38,496 nucleotides of DNA from UBA2882 sp964619485 (GTDB lineage: Bacteria > Bacillota > Clostridia > Lachnospirales > Lachnospiraceae): assembly GCA_964619485.1 (NCBI GenBank), contig CAZUCI010000022.1, forward strand, positions 1-38,496, written 5' to 3'. The translations under genes and the position numbers were made by a program. This document shows, one piece after another, positions 8,334-16,876 of this stretch (position 1 is its first letter; the number at the start of each line of letters is the position of its first letter). A model generated the notes under the pieces. It had not been told where the DNA came from and made no database searches. It was given only the letters and a program-made list of their open reading frames with translations.

Positions 8334-9578
8334 ATGAAAATTTTGCAGGTAAATACGGTGATAAAAGGCGGCAGCGTAGGCCGTATCATGGGTGATTTAT
8401 ACGAAGTGATTGAGAAATCCGGGAACGAGGCACTGGTCGGTGTGGGACGTGCTCCCATGCCAGAAGCCTATAAGGGAATACTCATTGGAAATAAAAGTGA
8501 TTTTTATCAGCATGTCTTAATGAACTTTTTCAAAGGGGAATCAGGTTTTGGATCGGTTCAGACAACCAGAAAATTTCTTGCCTGGATTGGAGAACAGAAG
8601 CCGGACCTGATTCATCTGCATAACATCCATGGATTTTATCTTCAGGTGGAATTACTGTTTGAATATATTAAAAAACATCACATTCCGGTGGTCTGGACAC
8701 TGCATGACTGCTGGAGCTTCACCGGTCATTGTGCTTACTATGATTTTGCCGCCTGTACCAAGTGGCAGACCGGCTGTGAAAACTGTGTCCAGCATGCAAA
8801 GGTGTATCCCTATGCCCTGTTTAAGGATAACTCTGTGGCATCCTATGCAAGAAAGCGTAAGGCGTTCTGCGGGGTGGAGAATCTCACCCTTGTAACACCA
8901 AGCAGATGGCTTTCAGAACAGCTTTCCCACTCCTTTCTCAGGGAATATCCCGTAAAGGTGATTTACAACGGAATTGATCTGCAGATTTTCTCGCCCGGAG
9001 AGAGCGTGGACAGAAAAACAGAGGGCGGACACAAAACAGAGGGCAGACGCAAAATAGAAGCCAGACGCAAAACTGTCCTGGGCGTTGCCAATATCTGGGA
9101 ATTTCGTAAGGGGTTGAACACCTTCGAGCGGCTGTGTGAGGATCTGGGGGATGATTACATTGTCAAGATGATTGGAGTAAGTAAAAAGCAGAAGAAGCAG
9201 CTTGAGAAAAATCATCCGGGCAAAATGATTGCCATTGAAAGAACACAGAATATTGAAGAGTTAGCAGAAGCTTACCGCTCGGCCGACGTCTATGTGAATG
9301 CGACCCTGGAGGATAATTTTCCAACCACAAATATCGAGGCACTGGCCTGCGGAACCCCGGTGGTGACGTATGCCACAGGTGGAAGTGGAGAGGCGGTCAC
9401 GCCGGAAAGCGGAGAAGTTGTACGCAGACTGGATTATGAGAGACTGCTGACCGCGGTCCGGGAAGCAGCCAATGGAAAGTATAAGCGCAGTGATTGCAGA
9501 GCAGCAGCCTGTGCATATGATAAGAATGAAAGATATCAGGAATACCTGAGACTATATGAGGAAAAATTGGGGATTTAA
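8334..9578 (+). CDS. Glycosyltransferase family 4
   Basis: This GT-B enzyme of about 414 residues opens MKILQVNTVIKGGSVGRIM, the glycine-rich acceptor-side loop typical of GT4. DLIHLHNIHGFYL and VVWTLHDCWSFTGHCAYY follow; the latter resembles WcaC-like colanic-acid enzymes. The C-terminal half has VLGVANIWEFRKGLNTF, ADVYVNATLEDNFPTTNIEALACGTPVVTY (the E-x7-E donor motif region) and GSGEAV. The ATG at 8334 is preferred; an in-frame GTG at 8322 is an alternative. Between the two Rossmann domains a basic 18-bp repeat tract (9009-9080) lengthens the inter-domain linker. It is the first gene of a long co-directional run to 22206, so its promoter probably drives much of the locus. Donor sugar unknown. 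Confidence 0.92.
   Translation: MKILQVNTVIKGGSVGRIMGDLYEVIEKSGNEALVGVGRAPMPEAYKGILIGNKSDFYQHVLMNFFKGESGFGSVQTTRKFLAWIGEQKPDLIHLHNIHGFYLQVELLFEYIKKHHIPVVWTLHDCWSFTGHCAYYDFAACTKWQTGCENCVQHAKVYPYALFKDNSVASYARKRKAFCGVENLTLVTPSRWLSEQLSHSFLREYPVKVIYNGIDLQIFSPGESVDRKTEGGHKTEGRRKIEARRKTVLGVANIWEFRKGLNTFERLCEDLGDDYIVKMIGVSKKQKKQLEKNHPGKMIAIERTQNIEELAEAYRSADVYVNATLEDNFPTTNIEALACGTPVVTYATGGSGEAVTPESGEVVRRLDYERLLTAVREAANGKYKRSDCRAAACAYDKNERYQEYLRLYEEKLGI
9009..9080 (+). repeat. Four 18-bp in-frame tandem units in the GT4 gene
   Basis: Units at 9009, 9027, 9045 and 9063 share a GRACRCAAAAYAGARGSC-like pattern and encode hexapeptides such as DRKTEG, GHKTEG and RRKIEA. The tract falls at the hinge between the two Rossmann domains. 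The first three units are close copies and the fourth is only half conserved. Confidence 0.8.
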
Positions 9579-9583
9579 CAGCG

Positions 9584-11857
9584 ATGAAAAAGGCAGCAGG
9601 ATTTTGTGACCGGTTGTGGTGTATCATAGCAACGGTTTCCATGGGCTTATTGGCATTAATAACAGGAGCTTTGTTTTTTAGAGGGTTTGCAAATTATAGG
9701 GATGCAGGCTTTTTATTTGAGCAGAATAATACCGGAGAGCTGTTTTTTCTGGCACTCGCTGCCTTTGCCTTTTTTGCAGGTCTTTTCATGGTGTCTTCCT
9801 ATCTGTTTAAGAAAATGAAGAAAAGCACCTTGAAAATTGCGCTGTTCTTCATGGCAGTGATTATTTTGGCGCTGCAGGCATATTTTCTGTTTTATGTGAG
9901 AAGTTATTATAAATGGGACAGCGGATTTGTCATTGGCGGAGCCATGTCTTTGTTACACGAGGGAAAAGCAGCTGATGCCGCTTTTTATTACCTGTCCGTA
10001 TATCCCAACCAAAATCTGTTTGTACTGATTACTGCGGGATTGATTCGTATTGGTGAGTTTTTCAAAATTTCTCCGGGAAATCTCCCACTGGTGTTTAACA
10101 TCTTTAATACGCTCTGTCTGGATTTATCCGTGATTCTTACCCTGGCAATCGCCAGTAAAATGCGGGAGTCCTTTTCGATGGAAAAGCTGGCGCAGTCTGT
10201 TTTCGTTCTTATGTGGAATCCATTTCTTTATCTCGGCGTTTCCTACTATTATACCATTGTTTTGTCACTGCCCCTTTCCATGGGCTTCCTCTATGGGGTC
10301 ATCTGCCTTGGGAAGCAGGAGAGAAAGCGGATAGATGGAAAAACAATTGCACTGGCCATGCTTTGTGGAATTCTGCTTGGAATTGACTTTGAGCTGCGTG
10401 CCACAGCAGCTATTTTTGCGATTGCGGTGTTTGTAGCGGGACTGTGGCTTTACTTTAGAAGAGTCAGGGAAAACAGAAACAGAGGCGGAATTTTGTCTGT
10501 TATGCTTCTGATTTTACTGACGGCACTTTTGTCCGGAGCGGGAGTAAAAAGCGCAGGGGAGCGTTTTGTGGATATTGATACGAGGGATACGGCATTTCCT
10601 GTCAGCCACTGGGTTATGATGTCGCTGACCAGTCCGGGAGGGCACAATGAGGAGGATGAGCAGTTTACAGCCTCCTTTTCCACCAGAGAAGAAAAAGAGC
10701 AGGCCGTAAAGGAAAGAATGAGCCAAAAGCTGCAGGAATTAGGAACAAAAGGACTCGTGAAGCTGGCGGCGGAGAAGACGGAGAATACCTTTGGCAGAGG
10801 AACCAATGGCTATCCTGTTTTTTTAAGCGAGGCCTATGAGACAGACCAGTTTTATGAGGCGATTTTTGGGAATCACAAGGATTTTGTGATTCTGTGGCAT
10901 CAGGGGTATTATCTGCTGATGCTTTTGGGGATTTTTCTGGCGCTGATTCGTCTGCTCAAACAAAGTTTAACTGAAAAAACAATGGATCTCATCACCTTTA
11001 CCATGGGACTGATTTTGCTGGGGGCAATTTTGTTCTATATTTTGTGGGAGGCGTCGGACCAGTACAGTGTTCCATTTATGCTTGTCATGTTTTTATTGAT
11101 GCGTTCCGGCATGGGAACCTTTTATCATAAGGCAAAGGCCACAGCCAGGAGGCTTTCGGATGTCAGTGCAGTTTACAGGGTATTTGCTGCCGGGGTTCTG
11201 GCGGTTTCCCTTGGCATTGTCTTTTGGGCCTTCGCAGAATACTCTGCGTTTACACAGGTTACCACCGACTATTCCCACCCGGTAGTGTCTCAGATTATTT
11301 CCAATGAGCCAATGGCGGTGTCGGACGGGGAGAAGCTTGTGCAGACCTTTGAGACAGACCAGCCCTTTAATCAGCTTGTGCTGCAATGGAGAAATCCTGC
11401 ACAGGAGGAAAGCACTGCCCTGTATCAGGTCGATCTGGTCAGGGAGGATGGAAAAACCTTTTTCAGCAGTCAGATTGATGCCGACGGGACAGGGTATAAC
11501 GGGGCAGGCATCTACCAGTTTGACACCATAACCCCACAGGGGCAGGAATGCTTTGAGATTAAAATGTATAAGGTAAGCGGCCAGGACACAGATGATTTAC
11601 AGTTTGTGGTATATAATATGGGTGGATATGATGCTTATCCGGGTGGGGATCTGTATTCTTCATCGGCAGGAACCACGAGGGAACGTCTAGATTCGACGCT
11701 GATGTTTGCGGTCTCCAATGAGAGCTATCAGAGCTATACAACACCGAAAAGATATGTCTTTTTTGTGACAGCTGTATTCATAAGCTTTCTATTTATTGGA
11801 ATTTGTTGTAAACTAATAGGAATAAGAATCCTTCGGGAGGAATCATATGAATCATAA
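9584..11857 (+). CDS. GT-C-like polytopic membrane glycosyltransferase with extracytoplasmic C-terminal domain
   Basis: The 757-residue protein has about a dozen membrane segments. The first outside loop holds YYKWDSGFVIGG (Asp112), the position of the catalytic acid in GT39-like GT-C enzymes. A DTAFPVSHWVMMSLTSPGG block (about 335-353) starts a large outside loop. Residues about 575-700 look like a beta-rich extracytoplasmic domain, and a last membrane segment near 725-745 closes the protein. It is a paralogue of the broken gene at 20038-22206, which shares the FPxxHW-PGG block, a K-E-E-K/R-E-x-A-V segment and a similar C-terminal domain. Likely role: transfer of a polyprenyl-linked sugar onto the exported glycan. 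The start is 5 bp after the GT4 stop, and the 3' end overlaps the next gene by 11 bp. Confidence 0.82.
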   Translation: MKKAAGFCDRLWCIIATVSMGLLALITGALFFRGFANYRDAGFLFEQNNTGELFFLALAAFAFFAGLFMVSSYLFKKMKKSTLKIALFFMAVIILALQAYFLFYVRSYYKWDSGFVIGGAMSLLHEGKAADAAFYYLSVYPNQNLFVLITAGLIRIGEFFKISPGNLPLVFNIFNTLCLDLSVILTLAIASKMRESFSMEKLAQSVFVLMWNPFLYLGVSYYYTIVLSLPLSMGFLYGVICLGKQERKRIDGKTIALAMLCGILLGIDFELRATAAIFAIAVFVAGLWLYFRRVRENRNRGGILSVMLLILLTALLSGAGVKSAGERFVDIDTRDTAFPVSHWVMMSLTSPGGHNEEDEQFTASFSTREEKEQAVKERMSQKLQELGTKGLVKLAAEKTENTFGRGTNGYPVFLSEAYETDQFYEAIFGNHKDFVILWHQGYYLLMLLGIFLALIRLLKQSLTEKTMDLITFTMGLILLGAILFYILWEASDQYSVPFMLVMFLLMRSGMGTFYHKAKATARRLSDVSAVYRVFAAGVLAVSLGIVFWAFAEYSAFTQVTTDYSHPVVSQIISNEPMAVSDGEKLVQTFETDQPFNQLVLQWRNPAQEESTALYQVDLVREDGKTFFSSQIDADGTGYNGAGIYQFDTITPQGQECFEIKMYKVSGQDTDDLQFVVYNMGGYDAYPGGDLYSSSAGTTRERLDSTLMFAVSNESYQSYTTPKRYVFFVTAVFISFLFIGICCKLIGIRILREESYES

Positions 11858-13112
11858 GAAAAGAATATTGTCACTTATTTTGATGCTGATGATTGCCGTC
11901 TGCTGTATGACAGAGGCAGTTATGATACGCAATTTGAGAAATGATAAGGAAGATCTCCAGGGACAGATTGATACACTTTCCAAAGAGGTTAAAGAGAATA
12001 CATCTGGAATTGATGATATATCGGACCAGGTTAAAGATGTGGTGGAGGCTGGTGTTCCGCAAATTTATCTGCCTGAGGATCTGTATGTCTGTGCAGGACT
12101 GACAGTAGAACTTTATAATGAAAATATATGCAGCGGGGTTGATTCCACGGATTATGATTTTTACTGGAGCTGTGATATCGGAGACTGCATGAGTGATAAA
12201 TTCCGTATTGAGGCTGATACAGCGGACGTGGGGGATTACCCTGTCACAGTGACTGCCTATGATTATCGGATGAATGAGCTTGCCAGTGCCAGTACAATGC
12301 TTCATGTCCTGCCCAATGTTTTTCTTTCGGAAAATACGGGAGAAATTCAAACAGTTGTCATTGGGGACAGTCTCTCCAATGGTACGGAGTGGATGTCCTA
12401 TACGCGGCTTTTATCAGGAGACAAGCTGTGCTATGTGGGAACACTCGGAGCAGAAGAAAACCTGATGAGTGAGGGCTATGCAGGCATTTGCGCCGGCGAT
12501 TTTTTGAAAGGAACGCTTTATGGAAACAGTGCACCAACAGCACTGTTTAATACGGAGACCGGAGAGTTCGACTGGAATTATTATAAAGAAAAAACGGGAA
12601 TTTCTCCTGATGTTGTAGAAATCTTCCTTGGGACAAACCTTTTGGAGCTGGACCCAGGTGAAAATGTGGATAATATCATGAAAATCGCTGAGAAAATCCA
12701 TGAGGATGACCCGGAGCTTCCAATTCTTGTTATGACGCCTGTTTATCCGGCCAGTCAGGATGGAATGGCAAGCCAGCAGAATACAGCAGGCTTTGAATCC
12801 ATGCATGGCATGTGGTCGCTGGAGCGCAGTCAGATGGTGTTCAATCTGATGAAGGCCCTGGGAGATGCGGCAAAGGAGAGAGATTACATTACGTTTGTGC
12901 CCTCGGCACTTACCTTTGATAGAATTTATGGATTTAACACAGAGCAGATAAAGGCAAATCCTCACACAGAGGTGACGGAAACTGTACCGTCAGGCAGTAT
13001 TTATCCGGCTGACAGTGGATATGCACAGATAGGTGATTCCGTTTACAGTGCGCTCTGTTATCTGATTTCCAATCACAAAATAGACGTAGAACCGGAGGAA
13101 CAGGTTGAGTAA
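11847..13112 (+). CDS. Membrane-anchored SGNH-hydrolase-like protein with an altered catalytic block
   Basis: The 421-residue protein has an N-terminal signal anchor (about 6-24), a heptad-like coiled segment (about 27-68), a beta-rich domain (about 75-160) and an SGNH/GDSL domain (about 168-415). Block I is VVIGDSLSNG with Ser175. Block II is EGYAGICAGDFL. Block III is FLGTNLLE with Asn264. In block V the family usually has D-x-x-H-P, but here it reads GSIYPADSGYAQIGD, so Tyr386 replaces the catalytic His and the Asp is absent. The expected role would be removing or moving O-acetyl groups on the exported glycan outside the membrane, but the missing His makes activity doubtful. GGGAGGAA supports the start. 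It overlaps genes on both sides, so translation is coupled. Confidence 0.85.
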   Translation: MNHKKRILSLILMLMIAVCCMTEAVMIRNLRNDKEDLQGQIDTLSKEVKENTSGIDDISDQVKDVVEAGVPQIYLPEDLYVCAGLTVELYNENICSGVDSTDYDFYWSCDIGDCMSDKFRIEADTADVGDYPVTVTAYDYRMNELASASTMLHVLPNVFLSENTGEIQTVVIGDSLSNGTEWMSYTRLLSGDKLCYVGTLGAEENLMSEGYAGICAGDFLKGTLYGNSAPTALFNTETGEFDWNYYKEKTGISPDVVEIFLGTNLLELDPGENVDNIMKIAEKIHEDDPELPILVMTPVYPASQDGMASQQNTAGFESMHGMWSLERSQMVFNLMKALGDAAKERDYITFVPSALTFDRIYGFNTEQIKANPHTEVTETVPSGSIYPADSGYAQIGDSVYSALCYLISNHKIDVEPEEQVE

Positions 13113-13857
13113 AAAAGTTTCGGTAATTACAACCACATACAATGACTGTGCCCATCTGCAGATGATTGCAGCCGGGGTGATGAGTCAGGAATATCAAAAT
13201 ATAGAATATATCATTATAGATGGTGGCTCAAAGGATGGAACTCTTGATTTTTTGAAAGAATTCTCAAAGGAATTTACCAGTAAGGGTGAAAGAAGCTTTT
13301 ATTATCAATCGGAGCCCGATAAAGGAATCTACGATGCCATCAATAAGGGAATCAAGGCCGCCAGCGGTGACATTGTGGGATTTATGTTTGACCGGTTTAC
13401 CTCACCACAGGTTTTATCCAGACTGGTGCAGGCCATAGAGGAAACTGGAGCGGACGGTGTTCATGCTGATCTGGATTACGTTTCAGAGGATGGACAGGTG
13501 GTACGCAAATGGCGCATGGGCCAGGGAAGTCTGCGGGCAGGGTGGATGCCGGGACATCCAACACTCTATTTGAAAAAAGAGGTTTATGAAAAGTATGGTC
13601 TGTATAAGACCGATTATAAAATTGCGGCAGATTATGAATTTATTGTCCGCATGCTCAGGGATGGAAGCGTAAGACTTGCTTATGTTGACGAAGTGCTTGT
13701 GCATATGTTTTACGGGGGAACAAGCACCGGAGGTTTGAAGAATTATGTGAATTCTTTTAAGGAGAGTCTGAGAGCCCTGAGGGAAAATCAGGTTTCCTTT
13801 GCCTTTATTATCTGTGTGTTGCGTACCTTTCGGGTATTATTTCAGTTCTTTCACTAA
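13105..13857 (+). CDS. Glycosyltransferase family 2 with a shortened DxD region
   Basis: The 250-residue protein resembles WcaE-type GT2 enzymes: VSVITTTYNDCAHLQMIAAG, YIIIDGGSKDGTLDFL, YYQSEPDKGIYDAINKGI, and a C-terminal part with WMPGHPTLYLKKEVYEKYG and IAADYEFIVRML. In this family a GFLNxDD motif follows GD-I-(V/I). Here the region reads GDIVGFMFDRFTSPQ, about two residues shorter and without the paired acids. The start is TTG at 13105, chosen because GGAGG lies six bases upstream and no ATG fits; it overlaps the previous gene by 8 bp. Activity is uncertain because the metal-binding acids are not visible. Confidence 0.87.
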   Translation: MSKKVSVITTTYNDCAHLQMIAAGVMSQEYQNIEYIIIDGGSKDGTLDFLKEFSKEFTSKGERSFYYQSEPDKGIYDAINKGIKAASGDIVGFMFDRFTSPQVLSRLVQAIEETGADGVHADLDYVSEDGQVVRKWRMGQGSLRAGWMPGHPTLYLKKEVYEKYGLYKTDYKIAADYEFIVRMLRDGSVRLAYVDEVLVHMFYGGTSTGGLKNYVNSFKESLRALRENQVSFAFIICVLRTFRVLFQFFH

Positions 13858-13875
13858 AAATAAGGAATCAGTGTA

Positions 13876-14565
13876 ATGAAAAGTATTGTAATTATTCCAG
13901 CGTATAATGAAGAAAAAAGTATAGAGAAAACGGTGGCAGATATCAGGGAGAATGCACCTGAATTTGACTATGTGATTGTCAATGACTGCTCCAGTGATAA
14001 CACACTTGCCATCTGCAGGGAAAAGGGTCTCCATGTGCTGAATCTGCCAATCAATCTGGGCATTGGCGGAGCCGTTCAGACCGGCTATCTTTATGCCCTG
14101 AAAAATGGGTATGATTACGCAGTCCAGTTTGATGGAGATGGTCAGCATGATGCAAAATATCTGCATCAAATGCGGGATTATATGGCAGAGCATCAGCTGA
14201 ACATGCTGATTGGCTCCCGCTTTATTGAAAAGGAGGGCTTTCAGTCCTCGGGAATCAGGAGGTTTGGAATACGATATTTTTCCTCTATGATTCATCTTTT
14301 TACAAGAACAAGAATTACAGACCCCACATCCGGCATGCGAATGGTGGACCGTGAAGTGATAGAAATCTATGCGGGCTCCTATCCAAAGGATTACCCGGAG
14401 CCGGAGAGTGTAGTAGCCATTTTAAATATGGGGAAAAAGGTTGCGGAGTATCCGGTTGTAATGAGAGAACGCACAGAAGGTGTTTCCTCCATCTCCCCCA
14501 TGCGAAGCATCTACTATATGGTAAAGGTGACACTGGCGATTCTGGTGGAGCTTTTAAGAAGATAG
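13876..14565 (+). CDS. Polyprenyl-phosphate glycosyltransferase, DPM1-like GT2
   Basis: The 229-residue protein is a compact GT2 enzyme like dolichyl/undecaprenyl-phosphate sugar synthases. SIVIIPAYNEEKSIEKTV, YVIVNDCSSDNT, LPINLGIGGAVQTGYLYA and FDGDGQHD (DxD acids 86 and 88) are all intact, and GSRFIEKEGFQ and DPTSGMRMVDREVIE follow. It would move a sugar from a nucleotide donor onto undecaprenyl phosphate on the inner membrane face, making the donor for GT-C enzymes of this locus. The next gene encodes a DUF2304 protein, a frequent partner in such loci. AAGGA precedes the ATG. Confidence 0.93.
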   Translation: MKSIVIIPAYNEEKSIEKTVADIRENAPEFDYVIVNDCSSDNTLAICREKGLHVLNLPINLGIGGAVQTGYLYALKNGYDYAVQFDGDGQHDAKYLHQMRDYMAEHQLNMLIGSRFIEKEGFQSSGIRRFGIRYFSSMIHLFTRTRITDPTSGMRMVDREVIEIYAGSYPKDYPEPESVVAILNMGKKVAEYPVVMRERTEGVSSISPMRSIYYMVKVTLAILVELLRR

Positions 14566-14618
14566 CTGATTGAAAAAGGACATTGGAACAGAAAAGGTAA
14601 GAAAGCAGGTATGGAACC

Positions 14619-14990
14619 ATGATGACAGGTAAGATTCAGCTGATTATTGGTATTTTCCTTGTAATTGGCCTGGTAGCAATTGTAAATATGATCAGAAAGA
14701 GAAAGCTGGACTTGAAATACGCCCTTTCCTGGCTGATTGCCATAGCAGCGGTACTGATTATTGACTGCTTCCCGATTCTTTTGACCAGATTATCCCACCT
14801 GCTTGGCATATGGGCTCCGGTCAATATGATATTTTTTCTGGGCTTCTGCTTTTCGCTGATGATTATTTTTACCCTCACTGTGACGCTGTCAAGAATGTCA
14901 GAGCGTGTGCGGAAATTGTCACAGGCAGTTGCATTAAATGAAGAGAAGATAGATATCCTTATGAAGGAGCGGGAGGAAAAGGACTTATGA
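14619..14990 (+). CDS. DUF2304 family small membrane protein
   Basis: The 123-residue protein has three membrane segments (about 5-23, 34-52 and 67-90) and a charged, coiled C-terminal tail. IRKRKLDLKYALSWLIAIAA is typical of DUF2304. In many Firmicutes and archaea this family follows a polyprenyl-phosphate glycosyltransferase, as here. It may help present or flip the lipid-linked sugar, but the activity is not established. Met codons at 14619 and 14622 are both possible starts. The end overlaps the next gene by 4 bp. Confidence 0.88.
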   Translation: MMTGKIQLIIGIFLVIGLVAIVNMIRKRKLDLKYALSWLIAIAAVLIIDCFPILLTRLSHLLGIWAPVNMIFFLGFCFSLMIIFTLTVTLSRMSERVRKLSQAVALNEEKIDILMKEREEKDL

Positions 14991-16024
14991 AAATTCTGAT
15001 GATAGGTCTTGGCAGTATTGGACAGAGACATTTGAGAAATATAAAGAGAGTGCTGGGTGACGATGCCCAGGTGATTGCTTATCGTGTCAGAGGGCTGAAG
15101 AGGACCTTTTCCGATACCATGCAGATCAGGGAAAATGTCTCTCTGGAGGAAGAATTTTCTATTCAGTCCTACAGTGATTTGGGAGAGGCACTTATGGAAA
15201 AGCCGGATCTTGCGTTTATTACCAATCCAACGAATATGCATATTCCGGTGGCTATCCAATGTGCGAAGGCCGGATGCCATTTGTTCCTGGAAAAACCAAT
15301 CTCAGATGACTGTACCGGAATTGAGGAGCTGACTCAGATTGTAAAAGAGAAGCATTTGAAGGTGTTTGTAGGTTATCAGAATCGTCTGCATCCTGGAATC
15401 GCAGCAGTAAAATATACACTGGATACCGGAGAGCTTGGAAGAATTCTTTCCGTCCGCTCTGTGGTAGGTGAGAGGCTGACCACCATGCACAGCTATGAGG
15501 ATTACAAAGAAACCTACATGGCAAGAAAAGATATGGGAGGCGGAGTTGTCACCAATCAGCTGGTTCATGAGATGGATTATTTATGCTATTTGTTTGGAAA
15601 GCCATCCACAATTTATGCGGTGGGAGGAACCCAGGGAAATCTTGGAATTGATGTGGAGGACAACTGTGACGCAGTTTTTAAAGTGGAAACCAAAGATGGA
15701 ATGCTGCCTATCAGTCTTCATGCAGATTTTTATCAGAGTCCGCCGAGCCGTTTTATAAAGGTGGTGGGTGAAAAGGGACAGATTATGGCAGACCTGATTC
15801 ACAACACAGTGACCAAAACGGTGATGGATGTGACAGAGGAAACCACATTTCCACAGTTTAACCGCAATGATATGTTTATAGAGGAATTGAAGCTTTTTTT
15901 AGAGGCTGTAGGCGAGCAGAAAGAGCCTGCTATTACCATAGAGGATGGAATTACAGGGCTGAAAATGGCAATGGCAGTGAAAAAATCCATGGAAACGGGG
16001 GAAATTATCAATGTCGATTTTTGA
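14987..16024 (+). CDS. Gfo/Idh/MocA family NAD(P)-dependent sugar dehydrogenase
   Basis: The 345-residue protein begins MKILMIGLGSIGQRHLRNI, a Rossmann glycine motif. It carries ITNPTNMHIPVAIQCAKAG and the EKP motif (102-104) that defines the family and places the catalytic Lys. The C-terminal half is the alpha/beta substrate domain, with GGGVVTNQLVHEMDYLCYLFG containing the usual His-x-x-D pair. It should oxidise or reduce a sugar or nucleotide sugar in the cytoplasm. It overlaps an SDR gene by 14 bp, so the two probably act in sequence on one sugar. A comparable dehydrogenase pairing occurs in Campylobacter PtmF/PtmA; that parallel is by resemblance only. GGGAGGAAAAGG supports the start. 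Confidence 0.9.
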   Translation: MKILMIGLGSIGQRHLRNIKRVLGDDAQVIAYRVRGLKRTFSDTMQIRENVSLEEEFSIQSYSDLGEALMEKPDLAFITNPTNMHIPVAIQCAKAGCHLFLEKPISDDCTGIEELTQIVKEKHLKVFVGYQNRLHPGIAAVKYTLDTGELGRILSVRSVVGERLTTMHSYEDYKETYMARKDMGGGVVTNQLVHEMDYLCYLFGKPSTIYAVGGTQGNLGIDVEDNCDAVFKVETKDGMLPISLHADFYQSPPSRFIKVVGEKGQIMADLIHNTVTKTVMDVTEETTFPQFNRNDMFIEELKLFLEAVGEQKEPAITIEDGITGLKMAMAVKKSMETGEIINVDF

Positions 16025-16844
16025 TCAGTTTAAGATTACCGATAAGGTAGTTGTGATTACCGGAGGCGCCGGTTTAATTGGCAGAAAACACACAGAAGCA
16101 GTGCTGGAGGGCGATGGAATCCCGGTAGTGCTGGATATTTTTGAGGAGGCTTTGGAGCGTGTAAGGGCTGAATTTGCAGAGAAGTATCCAGGGAAAACAG
16201 TGGAGACCTTTGTGGCTGATATTACAGACAGAGCCTGTCTGGAGAAAATCAGAGATGAGCTTCTTCAAAAATACGGCCATATTGATGGTTTGATCAACAA
16301 TGCAGCCAACAATCCAAAGGTGGAGGGAGGCTCCAAAAATCTGGGAGCAATTCGCTTTCACAACCTGCCACTTTCTATCTGGGAGGACGATATGCGCGTG
16401 GGGCTGACCGGTGCATTTCTCTGCTGTCAGGTGTTTGGCTATGAGATGGAAAAGCAGGGAAGTGGTGTAGTCATTAATATCTCTTCAGATTATGGTGTGA
16501 TTTCACCCAATCAGAACATCTACAAAAAGGAAGGCTTGCCGGATGATGAGCAGATGGTAAAGCCGGTCTCCTATTCGGTGGTTAAGCATGGTCTGATGGG
16601 TCTGACCAAATACCTTGCAACCTATTGGGCACAAAAGGGTGTCAGAGTCAATACACTCTGCCCGGCGAGTCTTTCCAATGGTCAGAATGAAGAGTTTGTA
16701 AAGAAAATCAGTGAACTGATTCCCATGGGAAGAATGTCAAGACCCGACGAATATCCTGCCACTGTTTTGTATATGCTTTCAGATGCAAGCTCCTATATGA
16801 CCGGAGCAACAGTCATTCTGGACGGCGGAAGAACAATTTGGTAG
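16011..16844 (+). CDS. Short-chain dehydrogenase/reductase, probable sugar dehydrogenase
   Basis: This is a classical SDR of 277 residues: VVVITGGAGLIGRKHTEA (TGxxxGxG-like cofactor motif, 17-24), NNAAN (96-100), INISSDYGVISP (Ser158/159) and the catalytic Y188-S-V-V-K192. The end GATVILDGGRTIW is the usual SDR C-terminus. An insertion with NQNIYKKEGLPDDEQ between the Ser and Tyr is seen in PtmA-like sugar dehydrogenases rather than FabG. It overlaps the preceding Gfo/Idh/MocA gene and likely shares its pathway, making or modifying a sugar for the glycan. The exact substrate cannot be read from sequence. Confidence 0.9.
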   Translation: MSIFDQFKITDKVVVITGGAGLIGRKHTEAVLEGDGIPVVLDIFEEALERVRAEFAEKYPGKTVETFVADITDRACLEKIRDELLQKYGHIDGLINNAANNPKVEGGSKNLGAIRFHNLPLSIWEDDMRVGLTGAFLCCQVFGYEMEKQGSGVVINISSDYGVISPNQNIYKKEGLPDDEQMVKPVSYSVVKHGLMGLTKYLATYWAQKGVRVNTLCPASLSNGQNEEFVKKISELIPMGRMSRPDEYPATVLYMLSDASSYMTGATVILDGGRTIW

Positions 16845-16876
16845 AATAGATAATGCAAAAAGTAAAGGAGATAGCT

